NCBI GenBank assembly: GCA_963850425.1
Contig: CAWKLF010000007.1
Location: 186,001 to 250,000, forward strand
Reading direction: 5' to 3'
Source: Gp1-AA133 sp963850425
GTDB lineage: Bacteria > Acidobacteriota > Terriglobia > Terriglobales > Acidobacteriaceae
DNA: 64,000 nucleotides
Part shown: positions 1-9,303 of the stretch, one piece after another
How positions within the stretch are numbered: position 1 is the stretch's first letter
How the letters are laid out: every line of letters starts with the position of its first letter
The notes under the pieces: generated by a model
The model's input: only the letters and a program-made list of their open reading frames with translations
Told to the model about the DNA's origin: nothing
Databases searched by the model: none
Program-made: the position numbers and the translations under genes

Positions 1-2330
1 CGAAACGCACGCTTGAGCACGGCAAGCCCGGCCGAGCAGGCGCACATAGCGTCCAGCTTAGCGAATACGTCTCTCTCCTTCGAACCGAACTTGGGTCAAA
101 GCGATCCGCAGGTCAAGTTCACTGCTCGGGGCAACGGGTATCAGCTGTTCCTGACCCCGGCCAAGGCCGTGATGTCGCTGGCGCATCCTCGTAAGCTGAA
201 TCCTCGATCTGATGCGGACCACGCGACTACACCCGGTGCTGAACGAGCCTCGGTCGTGCAAATGGAATTTGAGGGCGCTCAGGGACAGCCCGAGATTTCG
301 GCGAGTGACCTGTTACCGGGTGTCAGCAACTACTTCGTCGGAAACGATCCGCGCCGCTGGGCGACCGGCGTGCCGCATTATTCTCAGGTCAACTACCGCG
401 ACGTTTATCCCGGCGTCAGTCTTCATTTTGGCGGCGAAGCGTCGGAGGTCGCGCTCGGCTTTGTGGTAGCGGCGGGATCCGATCCGAGCGCAGTCCATCT
501 TCGCTTTCATGGGGCGAAGAACGTTAATACGGATGCTGATGGCGGATTGGCTGTCGCTGCGGAAACGGGCACAATGCATTTCCGCACACTACACGCTTTC
601 CAACAAATACAAGGCAAGTCGCAGCCGGTCGACGTAAATTATGAAGTTCGCGAAGGCGGCGAGGTTGTGCTGGCGTTGGGAGCCTACGACCATAGTCGCG
701 AGCTGGTCATTGACGCGACCTCCGCCAATTCTCCGAGCGCACTGAGCAGCATCGCGGCAACGAATCATTCCTGGCTGTTCTCCCTCGCGTGGGTGCCGCT
801 GGTTGGCATCGCATTGGCTGGGGTGGGCGCAGTGCAACGAAAAAGGCTGTTCGCGTCCCTGCTCTTCTGCTTGTCCATCGCCGGTCTGGCGGTCCTGGTT
901 GCCTGCGGCAATGGTCAGGGGAACGGAGGCGGGGGTGGTGGAGGTGGAGGTGGCGGTGGTGGAGGAGGCGGCAGCGCAGCTCTGAGCTTCGGCACTTACC
1001 TCGGTGGATCCGCCGACGACCAAGGCTTGGCCATTGCTGTTGATGGCAGCGGGAATGTGTTCGTCGCCGGTGATTCCGGCTCGACCACCTTTGCCGGCTC
1101 AGCTACGACGTTCTCCGGCGTTGGACATGATGCGTTCGTAACCAAGCTGAATTCCTCCGGTGCCATACAGTTCACCACCTTCATTGGCGGAACTCTCGAC
1201 GACGCGGCCACCGGCATCGCGTTGCAAGGGGGCAACATCTTCCTTGTCGGTAACACCCAGGCCAGCTCCTCCTTTCCAGCCACCATCAACATTGGCGTAC
1301 GCGGCGGTCAGGATGCATTCGTAGCGGAGCTTAATTCAACCGGTAGCGTAACCACGACTACGGTTGTTGGCGGCGGCTTGAATGACACCGCGCTAGGAAT
1401 CGCGTTAGATGGTAGCGGGAACATCTACATCGCCGGGGAAACGAAGTCCACCAATTTTCCAACTTTACTGCCGTTCCAGGCTGCCCTAAGCGGTCCATCG
1501 GACGCCTTCATCGCGAAGCTGACCTCGGGAGCGGGAGCTCTCACCTTCTCCACTTATCTTGGCGGCAACCAGGCTGATCTTGCTTCCGGCATCGCTCTGG
1601 ATGGCAGCAACAACGTTTACATCAGCGGTCAAACTTCCTCCTCGGGTCTCGGCAATCCTGGAACCAGCACGTTTGGAGGCGGTATCGAAGACGGCTTCGT
1701 CGCAGAGTTCAATTCCACTGGAAGCGAGCAGTACTTCGTTTACGTAGGAGGGACGGGTGACGATGTTGCAAACGCCATCGCTGTGGATGGAGCGAGCGGC
1801 TCTGCCTATATGACGGGCTTCACTCAATCCTCAGGCTTAGCCACAGGCTCCGCCTTTCAAACAACGCTTAAAGGGACGCAGGATGCATTCGTGGCCCAGG
1901 TCAATTCGGGTGGAGCGATCGGCTATTTCACTTACCTTGGGGGCACGAACAGCAAGGACGAGGGAAAGGCGATTGCTATCGATACCGCCAAAAATGCCTA
2001 CGTGACGGGATGTACGGATTCCTCGGACTTCCCGCTCAAGAATGCCATCACAGGCGCGACCACCCTCAAAGGATCCTCTGACGCGTTCGTGACGGAACTG
2101 AATAGCTGCTGGTTCGGCCCAGGTGCTTTTCCACCTACTACGGGGGCGCCGGCAGCGAGGATTTGAACGGCAGTACCCCAGGTGGCGCCATAGCAGCCGA
2201 CACTGCGGGGGCGAACATTTTTGTCACGGGAACAACCGATTCCTCAAGCGGCCTGCCAACCAAGAGCGCGGCGCAAGGTACTTTTGGTGGAAGCACCGGA
2301 GATGCTTTCGCGGCGAAGTTCACCCCGTAA
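1..2330 (+). pseudogene. SBBP beta-propeller repeat protein, 5' cut by window, frameshifted near its 3' end
   Basis: The reading frame is open from base 1, so the true start and signal peptide lie upstream. A conserved N-terminal domain (SFEPNLGQ motif) is followed by one or two hydrophobic segments (about nt 770-910), a run of 16 glycines (nt 925-972) and at least six SBBP repeats of the type YLGG..DD...AIAVDGSGNVYVAG. Such proteins are exported and surface-associated; their ligand is unknown. The frame hits a stop at 2164-2166, but the repeat continues in another frame (FSTYYGG ... DAFAAKFTP) to a natural stop at 2328-2330. One T missing from the T-run 2127-2130 would restore it; two single-base insertions at about 2107 and 2126 would also do so. 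A terminator follows. Family assignment is secure; whether the frameshift is real or a sequencing error is unknown. Confidence 0.85.
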
Positions 2331-2385
2331 AACGCAGGGAGAAGGCGAGCAGCCTTTCCCCGTCAGGTTCCTTCACAACACTTGA

Positions 2386-2413
2386 GACCGGCCTTCTACG
2401 GCCGGTCTTTTTT
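2386..2413 (+). terminator. Rho-independent terminator of the SBBP gene
   Basis: A perfect 8-bp stem (GACCGGCC / GGCCGGTC) with a 6-base loop is followed by a run of T residues, 56 bases after the restored stop codon. Confidence 0.85.
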
Positions 2414-2509
2414 CGTCAAGAACGGCGCGGTTGCCCGATGATCCATCGATCGATACTCTTAAACGGCGTGCAAAACTCCAGAGATCCTCTCTGTGACTCT
2501 GTGCTGAAA

Positions 2510-3277
2510 ATGAACTGCGCCTGCGGCGAGAATACGGCAGCATCTCAGACCGGCCCGATTCGCAGGAGTGTTGCGGGCCTGGCAATCGCGATTCTGTTAA
2601 GCCTGGTCCCACCGTCGGCAGCCGCGAAGAAGAACCCGTCCCCCACCCTGCGCTGGGCCGAGAGCCGCACTGGCTGCACGTTCTCACTCGATCATGACGG
2701 CAAGTACCGCTATGCGCTCTGGACCTCCGAATTCGGAGCGATCCTCGCCATCGATGCACAAGAGTTACAACTGGTCCACAAGCGCGGCGAGCGGTTTTTT
2801 AGCGTGCACCTCACGGTGCGCAATCGAAGCGGATCTCCGCTGACCGTCGATCCCGGCCAGGCTACCCTCGAATTCGTGAAGCATTCGAAAATCATCCAGC
2901 CTGCGCTCGATCCGGAAAGCTTCGCGCAGAAAGCCCAGAACGACGTTGACGAGATCGAACATCAAACCGAACGTGAGGTCGAGAAGCATCCCGAGCGCAA
3001 AGAAGAGCGCGAGAAGTTTGTGCAGGGTTGGCAGAAGGAAGTCACCGAGTTGCAGGACTTCCTCAGCCATGCCGCGTTGCCGGCGGTCCAACTGGACAAT
3101 AGCCACACCGAGATCAGCGGGTGGATCCTGTTCAGCACGCACAACAAGTGGATTGGAGACTGGAAGAAGCCCGAGGAATTCCTCTTCCGGATTCCTCTAG
3201 GCTCCCAGATTGTGGAATTTCCGTTCGCGCTACCGGCGAAGCAGGGCGACCTGATCCTGCGCCAGCGCGCTCAGTAA
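2510..3277 (+). CDS. Secreted hypothetical protein
   Basis: A protein of about 255 residues. I do not recognise a named family. From the ATG at 2510 there is a basic stretch and a hydrophobic signal peptide (VAGLAIAILLSLV, ending near PSAAAKK), so export is likely. The mature part has a beta-rich first half with an immunoglobulin-like feel (FFSVHLTVRNRSGSPLTV) and a charged central helix rich in Glu, Lys and Arg (about residues 145-180). An in-frame ATG at 2438 would add 24 residues before the signal peptide; neither start has a strong ribosome binding site, and 2510 is chosen because it puts the signal sequence near the N-terminus. The gene follows a terminator and converges on the CBS gene with only 8 bases between them. 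Confidence 0.6.
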   Translation: MNCACGENTAASQTGPIRRSVAGLAIAILLSLVPPSAAAKKNPSPTLRWAESRTGCTFSLDHDGKYRYALWTSEFGAILAIDAQELQLVHKRGERFFSVHLTVRNRSGSPLTVDPGQATLEFVKHSKIIQPALDPESFAQKAQNDVDEIEHQTEREVEKHPERKEEREKFVQGWQKEVTELQDFLSHAALPAVQLDNSHTEISGWILFSTHNKWIGDWKKPEEFLFRIPLGSQIVEFPFALPAKQGDLILRQRAQ

Positions 3278-3285
3278 TCGCCGCT

Positions 3286-3681
3286 CTACGCTACCGAGCG
3301 CTGCTGCGATGAGGTTTTCAGAAGCAGGTCCCGCAGCGAGACCAGGCCTTTCAGTTCCTTGCCGCTTACGATGGGTAAGTGGCGGAATCCAAATTCCTTC
3401 ATCAGGAAAAGGCATTCCTCGACGGACTCTTCTACATCGACGCCCCGGGGATTCGGGGTCATCACTTCCGATATTTTGGTGGTTCCCGGTGTGCGACCCG
3501 CCGCAACCACGCGGTTCATCACGTCGCGCTCAGAGAAGATGCCGACCAGCAATCCTTCGCGCAAAACCGGGAGCGCGCCGATGCTGTGTTCCATCATGAA
3601 GCGTGCCGCCTCCAGCACAGTTTTCTCGACGTCAATCGAGTAGATGCGCCGGTCCTTCACAAGATCGTACACGGTCGACAT
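3286..3681 (-). CDS. CBS-domain protein
   Basis: A 131-residue protein made almost wholly of a tandem CBS (Bateman) pair: first CBS about residues 8-60 (IGALPVLREGLLVGIFSERDV), second about 72-125 (FRHLPIVSGKELKGLVSLRDL). Such stand-alone modules bind adenosyl ligands such as AMP, ATP or SAM and act as cytoplasmic regulators; the partner is not evident here. The start at 3681 is chosen because AGGAGG (bases 3687-3692 on this strand) lies 5 bases upstream; a longer frame to 3699 would put that site inside the gene. It appears to be a single-gene unit. Confidence 0.88.
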   Translation of the reverse strand: MSTVYDLVKDRRIYSIDVEKTVLEAARFMMEHSIGALPVLREGLLVGIFSERDVMNRVVAAGRTPGTTKISEVMTPNPRGVDVEESVEECLFLMKEFGFRHLPIVSGKELKGLVSLRDLLLKTSSQQRSVA

Positions 3682-3811
3682 GAATTCCTCCTGGATCACT
3701 CTCTGGAGAATGGCGGATGGCTACCCGGCCCGGACCGGCGCAGCGAAGTTGGACTGGTACTTTACCACAGAGGACGCCGGCCACAACCGCGCGCGAGAAC
3801 TTTGTGGCAAG

Positions 3812-3840
3812 AAAAGAGGCGGCCGAAGTTCCGGCCGCCT
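3812..3840 (-). terminator. Terminator of the beta-barrel gene
   Basis: A perfect 9-bp stem (AGGCGGCCG / CGGCCGCCT, loop 6) is followed on the minus strand by CTTTTCTT. It sits 22 bases past the stop codon of the gene ending at 3862. Confidence 0.85.
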
Positions 3841-3861
3841 GGCAAACTGCGGATTGGCCTT

Positions 3862-4449
3862 TTAGAATCGCAGAGTCGGGCCGAAGGTGACCCTCAAATT
3901 GTTATGCGAGCCGTTCTTGAAGTAAATTTCGTCGCCCACCTCGGCGCGCAATCCGATCGGTCCTATAAAGCCCTCTAAACCAGCTCCGGGATAGATCGCA
4001 GCCGCCGTGTTGCCGGTGGTGACATCGCCAATGGCGCTCTGGAATCCGCTGCCCGCGTTCTGGCCAGAAACGCTGAAGTTGATCAACCCCGCCTTGAAGG
4101 TTCCGTACAAGCGTACCGGGCCGCCGCTGGTCCCAAACTTCGGACCGAAAAGAGCGTGCAGGGTGCGCAAGCGGGTGTCCACAAACTGTGTATTGATGCC
4201 GTCGGAAAATGTGGTGGTGAAGTTGCGTTTGAAGTCGTAAGCCATTTCGGCCTCAATCTGCACATTGCTACGCACATTGAAGGCGGCGCGTCCGCCTACG
4301 CCCACGAAGTTGATGTGTGGACTGGTACGGCTGAGATTGAAGTAGTCGACGAAGGCTCCCACCTCCACGTGATTTGTTCCCTCCTGCGCCATCAAAGCTG
4401 GTGCTGCCAACAGGAAACCCAAGAGTGCCAGGACAAGACTGCGTTGCAT
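3862..4449 (-). CDS. Outer-membrane beta-barrel protein
   Basis: A 195-residue protein with a signal peptide (LVLALLGFLLAAPALMAQ). The rest is alternating short beta strands (VEVGAFVDYFNLS, NVQIEAEMAYDF, VRLYGTFKAGLINF, GLRAEVGDEIYF) ending in an aromatic residue (TLRF), the classic C-terminal signal for outer-membrane insertion. This fits a small OmpA/OmpW-like eight-stranded barrel. The start at 4449 has GGGGAG about 8 bases upstream; the longer open frame to 4638 would bury the signal peptide. Substrate and function are not visible. It is a single-gene unit with its own terminator. Confidence 0.75.
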   Translation of the reverse strand: MQRSLVLALLGFLLAAPALMAQEGTNHVEVGAFVDYFNLSRTSPHINFVGVGGRAAFNVRSNVQIEAEMAYDFKRNFTTTFSDGINTQFVDTRLRTLHALFGPKFGTSGGPVRLYGTFKAGLINFSVSGQNAGSGFQSAIGDVTTGNTAAAIYPGAGLEGFIGPIGLRAEVGDEIYFKNGSHNNLRVTFGPTLRF

Positions 4450-4751
4450 AAGGAATGCTCCCCATTCTGGTTTAACTTCCCCGGCCACACTGCTCTCCGA
4501 GCCATAACGTTCGGCAAAAGGAGGATGGGTGGGCGGTTGCGAATAAGATGCCCCGCTCCTGATCAAGGTTGGCCTGTAAGCCGCGCTGCTCGCGCGATTC
4601 AAGCAATTAGCAACGTGCAGAGGACCTGCTAGGTACAAACTTTGAAAATTATGCAGGGTTTGCCCTACCCCGGGCTAACGTCAAACCGGTTGAGAAAAAC
4701 AAAATGGCGCGGACCTGGCCGTCCGCGCCTCGATTCGGAACTGTAGTGGAC
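4450..4751. other. Intergenic, leader of beta-barrel gene plus terminator
   Basis: 302 bases holding the untranslated leader of the beta-barrel gene and the terminator at 4694-4729. No further gene is convincing here. Confidence 0.6.
4694..4729 (-). terminator. Terminator of the small secreted-protein gene
   Basis: A perfect 9-bp stem (GGCGCGGAC / GTCCGCGCC) is followed on the minus strand by ATTTTGTTTTTC. It is 22 bases beyond the stop codon at 4752. Confidence 0.85.
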
Positions 4752-5156
4752 TTACTGGAGATGATTTACCTTCATCGCAGTCTGGACCGCTGGGGCAGCC
4801 TTGTCTCGCGGCTCCATCGACAGCACAAGGTACTGGTGTTCCTTCCTGTCATTGGTCGTCAAGTGCAAATAGAACCGGTCTTCCTCGATGCGGTAGTCCA
4901 CGTTTTTGCCTACCGGCAGGAGCACGGGATGTTTCGCATCCTTGGCGCGCAGGTGAAACAGAACATTGTCACCCTGCAAAACATATTCCTGGCACAGCGT
5001 TTTGTCGGTCGCGTCGGTTTCATGCGACGCGTTCTCGAACACCGTGCACTGCAGCGACTCCATCTGCAGCAGTTGCCCGGTGTGGTACTTCTTTGGTTCC
5101 TGGGCCTGCGCCCAGGACGTAAGCAGGAGAACCGCAATTGCCAGGTTAATTTTCAT
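4752..5156 (-). CDS. Small secreted hypothetical protein
   Basis: A 134-residue protein with a typical signal peptide (MKINLAIAVLLLTSWAQAQ). The mature part contains two cysteines (LQCTVFEN and KTLCQEYVL) that could form a disulfide, and a beta-rich pattern (NVLFHLRAKDAKHPVLLP, DRFYLHLTTND). I do not recognise the family; short proteins of this kind are common among acidobacterial exported proteins. GGGA about 6-9 bases upstream supports the start. It lies 158 bases downstream of aroA on the same strand, but has its own leader and terminator, so it is probably separately transcribed. Confidence 0.65.
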   Translation of the reverse strand: MKINLAIAVLLLTSWAQAQEPKKYHTGQLLQMESLQCTVFENASHETDATDKTLCQEYVLQGDNVLFHLRAKDAKHPVLLPVGKNVDYRIEEDRFYLHLTTNDRKEHQYLVLSMEPRDKAAPAVQTAMKVNHLQ

Positions 5157-5314
5157 GAATCTTCCCGTCCCCGCAGGGTTGAAAGCTGGTCAGCAACGTC
5201 CGACGTTGCCGTCATTCTTCTCCGGAACGGTTTGAACGAGGAAGATAACGGCGGTAACCGCTGGAGGTAACGGCTGGAAAACTTGGCGAGCTCGAAAGGG
5301 AAAAACGGCGGAAG

Positions 5315-6616
5315 TCAGCGCTGGACAAGGCCTTCCAGCGTTTCGAAAAATGCCGGGAAGGAAATCACGGCGGCGTCCGCCCCCTTGATCTGGGTGTCTC
5401 CCTGCGCCCGCAAGGCAGCGACGGCAAAGGCCATGGCGATCCGGTGATCGCCCAGAGAGTTGATCTCCGCCCCGTGCAGCGACTGGCCGCCCGGCACAGT
5501 CAGCCCATCCTCATGTTCTTCGACCTCGGCTCCCATCGCACGCAGGTTGGTTACGATGGCTGTGATGCGATCGGATTCCTTGACCCGCAATTCCCTGGCA
5601 TCGCGAATGCGAATGCCCTGTTCGGTGAACGGCGCAATCGCCGCCAACACCGGAATTTCGTCAATCAATGCCGCCGAATCCGCGCCCGCGATTTCGGCGG
5701 ATTTGAGAAGCTGCCCTTCGACCCGCACCGTTCCCACCAGTTCACCATGCTGTTCTTCCAGCTGCGTAATCGAAATGCGCACGCCCAGGCCGATCAGGAT
5801 GTCGAGCAGGCGAGCGCGCGTCGGATTCATGAGCAGCGAATCAATCACCAATTCCGAACCCGGAAACAAAGCCGCCGCGCAAAAGAAAAACGCCGCGCTC
5901 GAGAGATCGCCGGGGATGCGTGCCTCGATGGCATGCAGCTTCTGGCCGCCCACGATTTGAGTGGAATTTCCGTTGCGCTTCAGATCCACGCCGAACGCTC
6001 GCAGGGCCACCTCTCCGTGATCGCGCGTGCGTAGCGGTTCCTCGACGCGGGTTTCTCCATTCGCGAACAATCCGGCAAACAATATGCACGATTTCACCTG
6101 CGCGCTGGCCACTGGCATTTTGTAATGGATCGAGTGCAGATGTCCGCCGCGAATGCGTAACGGAGGCCGCTCGCTCTCCGCACACGTGATCTGCGCCCCC
6201 ATTTCAGCGAGCGGCTTGATGATGCGAGCCATGGGCCGCCGCGAGAGCGATTCGTCGCCATACATTTCCGACGTGAAGTCCTGCCCGGCAACAATGCCGC
6301 TCAGCATCCGCATGGTCGAACCGGAATTTCCGCAATCGAGCGCGCTCGTGGGGGCGGTAAGCGTCGGACCACGTCCCTCGACTTCGATGACATTGGCGCC
6401 CTCATCGGTACGCACCCAGTTCACTCCCAGCTGCTGCATGCAGCGAAGCGTGGTCGCGCAGTCGGCCCCGGTGGAGAAATTTTCAAAGCGCGACTTGCCT
6501 TCCGCAAGCGAGGCCAGCATGGCGTAGCGATGGGATATGGATTTGTCGCCGGGAAGACGCAAGCTTCCGGAGAAATGTCGCGCCGGGCGCACCGTCACGC
6601 TGGAGCCGGGTTTCAT
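5315..6616 (-). CDS. aroA: 3-phosphoshikimate 1-carboxyvinyltransferase (EPSP synthase)
   Basis: A 433-residue cytoplasmic enzyme that transfers enolpyruvate from PEP to shikimate-3-phosphate in the shikimate pathway to aromatic amino acids. The family signatures are all present: PGDKSISHR near the N-terminus, GNSGSTMRML, the RVKESDR loop and DHRIAMA near the C-terminus. Length matches the usual 425-440. ATG at 6616 is preferred with GGATAG upstream; a TTG at 6628 would add four residues. No other shikimate gene is adjacent, so it appears to stand alone in this window. Confidence 0.96.
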   Translation of the reverse strand: MKPGSSVTVRPARHFSGSLRLPGDKSISHRYAMLASLAEGKSRFENFSTGADCATTLRCMQQLGVNWVRTDEGANVIEVEGRGPTLTAPTSALDCGNSGSTMRMLSGIVAGQDFTSEMYGDESLSRRPMARIIKPLAEMGAQITCAESERPPLRIRGGHLHSIHYKMPVASAQVKSCILFAGLFANGETRVEEPLRTRDHGEVALRAFGVDLKRNGNSTQIVGGQKLHAIEARIPGDLSSAAFFFCAAALFPGSELVIDSLLMNPTRARLLDILIGLGVRISITQLEEQHGELVGTVRVEGQLLKSAEIAGADSAALIDEIPVLAAIAPFTEQGIRIRDARELRVKESDRITAIVTNLRAMGAEVEEHEDGLTVPGGQSLHGAEINSLGDHRIAMAFAVAALRAQGDTQIKGADAAVISFPAFFETLEGLVQR

Positions 6617-6811
6617 TGATCTATCCAATATATCGGATAACCCTCACAGCCTAAGGGTCGCAGGGAAACCACACGCTAAGAGTTGTGGCCGGCAGTCATG
6701 ATTTCCTTTACTCACGCGCTTGCGTGACCGTCGTCACCAGCTTTTCGAGGGCGACCTCGTTAGGCTGAAGTCCCTCACCGAGCACTGGCAAATCCCTGGC
6801 CAGGAGCTGCC

Positions 6812-7882
6812 TTGAAGACCTGCCGTCGAATTCCTTCCCTGGATGGCCTGCGCGCCGTCTCCCTGGCGTGTGTTCTGCTCGCGCACCTTTCTGGCACCCG
6901 GCATTTCTTTCGCTGGGATGTGCTGGAGATTTACGGAAACTTCGGTGTTCGGATCTTCTTCGTGATCTCCGGATTTTTGATCACTGGTTTGCTGCTCAAA
7001 GAGCGCGAAAGGACGGGAACAATCTCGCTCTGCGACTTCTACGTGCGCCGCGCCTACCGCATCTTGCCCGCCGCTTACGTTTTCATGCTGGCCGTGATTG
7101 CCGCGCACTGGCACGCTCTGTCATGGTCCAGCATATTGTCGGCCCTGACCTATTCGAGTAACTACCTGCATGACAAAAACTGGGTGCTCGGGCACCTGTG
7201 GTCCTTGTCGGTAGAAGAGCAGTTCTACTTGTTGTGGCCGCTGACCCTGCTGTTATTTTTCCGGATGAGGCTGTGGGTGGTTGCGAGCCTGCTATTTGCA
7301 GGTCCGCCTTTGCGCGTTGTGTTCTGGGTGCTGTGGGGCTATCGAGCAGTCGAACATCCTTTCCCAGTAGTGATGGACGCGCTCGCTGCCGGATGCGCGC
7401 TTGCCATGCTGCAGCCGCAACTGCAGCGCCGCGACCGATGGTTGAGCAGTCGCTGGTTTTTGCTGGTGCCGGCTTTCACCGCTCTTCTGCCACTCATTCG
7501 GCTAGCCAGCAATCGAACGTACCAGGTGGCCGGGCTCACAGCGTTGCACGTCGGAATCGCGCTCTCGATCCAGCACGCGGTCCGTATGCGATATCGAGTT
7601 CTCAACTGGGGCCCAGTGGCGTGGATGGGGACACTCAGCTACAGCTTCTACTTGTGGCAGCAGCCCTTCCTGAACCGCGGTTCGCACGCCTGGTGGACGA
7701 GCTTCCCTCAAAATCTGACCCTCGCGTTGTTGTTCGCCGCAGCCTCGTACTACTGGGTGGAGAAGCCATTCCTCGCGATGCGCGAAAGCAGAAAGCAAAA
7801 GGCAGCAGCAAACCAGGCAGTGATAGGGAAAAAGCCGGCCAGGAGTCAGGAGGGGCAAGGACCTGTCGTCAGAGTGGCATGA
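6812..7882 (+). CDS. Acyltransferase 3 family integral membrane protein (OafA/YrhL-like)
   Basis: A 356-residue integral membrane O-acyltransferase with the family N-terminal signature RRIPSLDGLRAVS, the ISGFLIT motif, and about ten hydrophobic segments ending with YYWVEKPFL. Members transfer acetyl or other acyl groups to cell-surface polysaccharides, lipid A, peptidoglycan or antibiotics; the substrate cannot be told from sequence. The C-terminal SGNH hydrolase domain of longer OafA proteins is absent, as in the short subfamily. It starts with TTG at 6812, supported by AGGAG five bases upstream (6802-6806). Confidence 0.88.
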   Translation: MKTCRRIPSLDGLRAVSLACVLLAHLSGTRHFFRWDVLEIYGNFGVRIFFVISGFLITGLLLKERERTGTISLCDFYVRRAYRILPAAYVFMLAVIAAHWHALSWSSILSALTYSSNYLHDKNWVLGHLWSLSVEEQFYLLWPLTLLLFFRMRLWVVASLLFAGPPLRVVFWVLWGYRAVEHPFPVVMDALAAGCALAMLQPQLQRRDRWLSSRWFLLVPAFTALLPLIRLASNRTYQVAGLTALHVGIALSIQHAVRMRYRVLNWGPVAWMGTLSYSFYLWQQPFLNRGSHAWWTSFPQNLTLALLFAAASYYWVEKPFLAMRESRKQKAAANQAVIGKKPARSQEGQGPVVRVA

Positions 7883-7916
7883 GGCTGCTCATTCATCCCA
7901 CCCTTTCAAAAACTGT

Positions 7917-8324
7917 CTACGCGAAGGTCTTTGCCTCCGCCGATGCTTCTCGCATTATCTGCGAGGAAACTTCCTTCAACGTGACGTGGAACTCAAACAT
8001 GGGAATTTCGGTGCCTCGGCCCCAGCGACTGGCCTCCCAATGCGCCCGCACCCATTTGACGTCAGCATGCTGCGTTAAATCGAGAAGCAAGGGATGCTCG
8101 CCTCGATAAAACTTCTGCGGAAACGCCGAGATCGGTTTCGCCGACCAGGTGGCTCCATCCGCCGATCCGTAAATGCTCACATCGAGCGATTCCTGTTCAA
8201 TGATGCTCGTGATATAGAGCGTCGCGAGGAATACCCGATTCGCGGCCCCGCTGACATCCACCGCAATCCCGTCGCCTTTGGCGTTGATGACAGTCTTTTC
8301 CGTAACCAGAAAGGTATCAACCAT
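7917..8324 (-). CDS. Conserved hypothetical protein
   Basis: A 135-residue protein with no signal peptide or membrane segment. The sequence is beta-rich (VFLATLYITSIIEQESLDVSIYGSADG, MFEFHVTLKEV) with a Gly/Asp/Trp-containing middle, reminiscent of a small jelly-roll or carbohydrate-binding fold, but I do not recognise a family. Codon usage is like its neighbours and the frame is clean, so it is probably a real gene. There is no clear ribosome binding site at the ATG. It converges on the acyltransferase with 34 bases between stops, and the hydrolase gene lies 45 bases upstream on the same strand, so the two may be cotranscribed. Confidence 0.6.
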   Translation of the reverse strand: MVDTFLVTEKTVINAKGDGIAVDVSGAANRVFLATLYITSIIEQESLDVSIYGSADGATWSAKPISAFPQKFYRGEHPLLLDLTQHADVKWVRAHWEASRWGRGTEIPMFEFHVTLKEVSSQIMREASAEAKTFA

Positions 8325-8369
8325 GACGGGAGAATTGTAGCAAAGGAACCTGGGACAGGCCTGGAAACA

Positions 8370-9164
8370 CTACTGGCAACCGTCCACAAACTGCCGGAGC
8401 AATTTGCCCACTGCTTCCGGTTGCTCCCAGGCGGCGAAATGTCCAGCCTTGGGCACAACCGCCAATCGACTGCCGGCGATGTGTTGCCGCATTAACTCGC
8501 CGTCGGCGAGCGTCGCAATTCCGTCTTCTTCTCCCATCAATAAGAGAGTAGGAACATTGATCGTCTTCAAGGTGGCCACGGAATCTGGACGCGCGGCCAT
8601 GCCCTGCAGGAGTTGTGCGATGGGTTGCGGTGACATCTTCAACACCATCCGCCGCGCACCATCGACCAAATCGGGCCGGGTCTCGCGGGCGGTCTTGCCT
8701 AGAAGCTTCGGAAGCATCAGATCGGCGAACCATCCTGTTCCACGCTCGAGCACTTCCTCGGCGGTCTTCAGACGCGCATTGCGCCCTTCGGATGTATCGG
8801 CTTGCGGGCGCGTGCAGCATAAGGCCATGGCGGCCACACGGCCACGGTAGCGACGCCAGCATTCGAACAGAATGTAGCCCCCGATGGATACACCCGCGAA
8901 CACCGCCCGTCCCACTTCAGCATGGTCGAGCACGCGCGCGATGTCGCTGGCGTGTTTTTCCATGGTCGCCGATCCTTCGCCTGCCTGAGACTCGCCGTGC
9001 GCCCGCAGATCCGGCAGGATAACGCGGTAACGCGAGGTGAGAGCCTGCGCCGCCGGAATCCAGAATTCATGATTTACGGGAAAGGGGTGAAGCAGGACGA
9101 CGGGTGGTCCGTCGCCCAAAACAGAATAGGCGATCTCGGCATCTCCGCTACGAATGCGATTCAT
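8370..9164 (-). CDS. Alpha/beta hydrolase
   Basis: A 264-residue cytoplasmic enzyme of the alpha/beta hydrolase fold. It shows the oxyanion-hole region (VVLLHPFPVNHEFW), the nucleophile elbow GVSIGG with Ser at about residue 92, an acid region (LLLMGEEDGIA) and the catalytic His in AGHFAAWEQP near the C-terminus. It most resembles the 3-oxoadipate enol-lactonase / non-haem peroxidase-like branch, but with no catabolic neighbours the substrate is undetermined. It may form a two-gene unit with the hypothetical gene 45 bases downstream. Confidence 0.85.
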   Translation of the reverse strand: MNRIRSGDAEIAYSVLGDGPPVVLLHPFPVNHEFWIPAAQALTSRYRVILPDLRAHGESQAGEGSATMEKHASDIARVLDHAEVGRAVFAGVSIGGYILFECWRRYRGRVAAMALCCTRPQADTSEGRNARLKTAEEVLERGTGWFADLMLPKLLGKTARETRPDLVDGARRMVLKMSPQPIAQLLQGMAARPDSVATLKTINVPTLLLMGEEDGIATLADGELMRQHIAGSRLAVVPKAGHFAAWEQPEAVGKLLRQFVDGCQ

Positions 9165-9212
9165 GTGCAGATTCTAAACGCACGATCGATGAACCGGGCG
9201 AGACCCTCGAGC

Positions 9213-9232
9213 GGCGGGCATCCCCGCCCGCC
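9213..9232. repeat. REP-like GC-rich hairpin
   Basis: GGCGGGC / GCCCGCC stem with a 6-base loop, in the gap between the PspC-like gene and the hydrolase. There is no T-run, so it looks like a dispersed palindrome rather than a terminator. Similar GC-rich hairpins occur at 14490-14560 and 43471-43512. Confidence 0.5.
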
Positions 9233-9303
9233 TAACAACACGCTTGGAATATGAACGGAATGGTAGCGGGATCAACCAAGCAGGCCCGAACCTGCTCCTG
9301 ACC

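Noticed and set aside
9213..9232. GC-rich hairpin as a terminator of the hydrolase gene
   Set aside because: There is no T-run on either strand, and it lies upstream of the hydrolase start; it fits a dispersed REP-like palindrome better.
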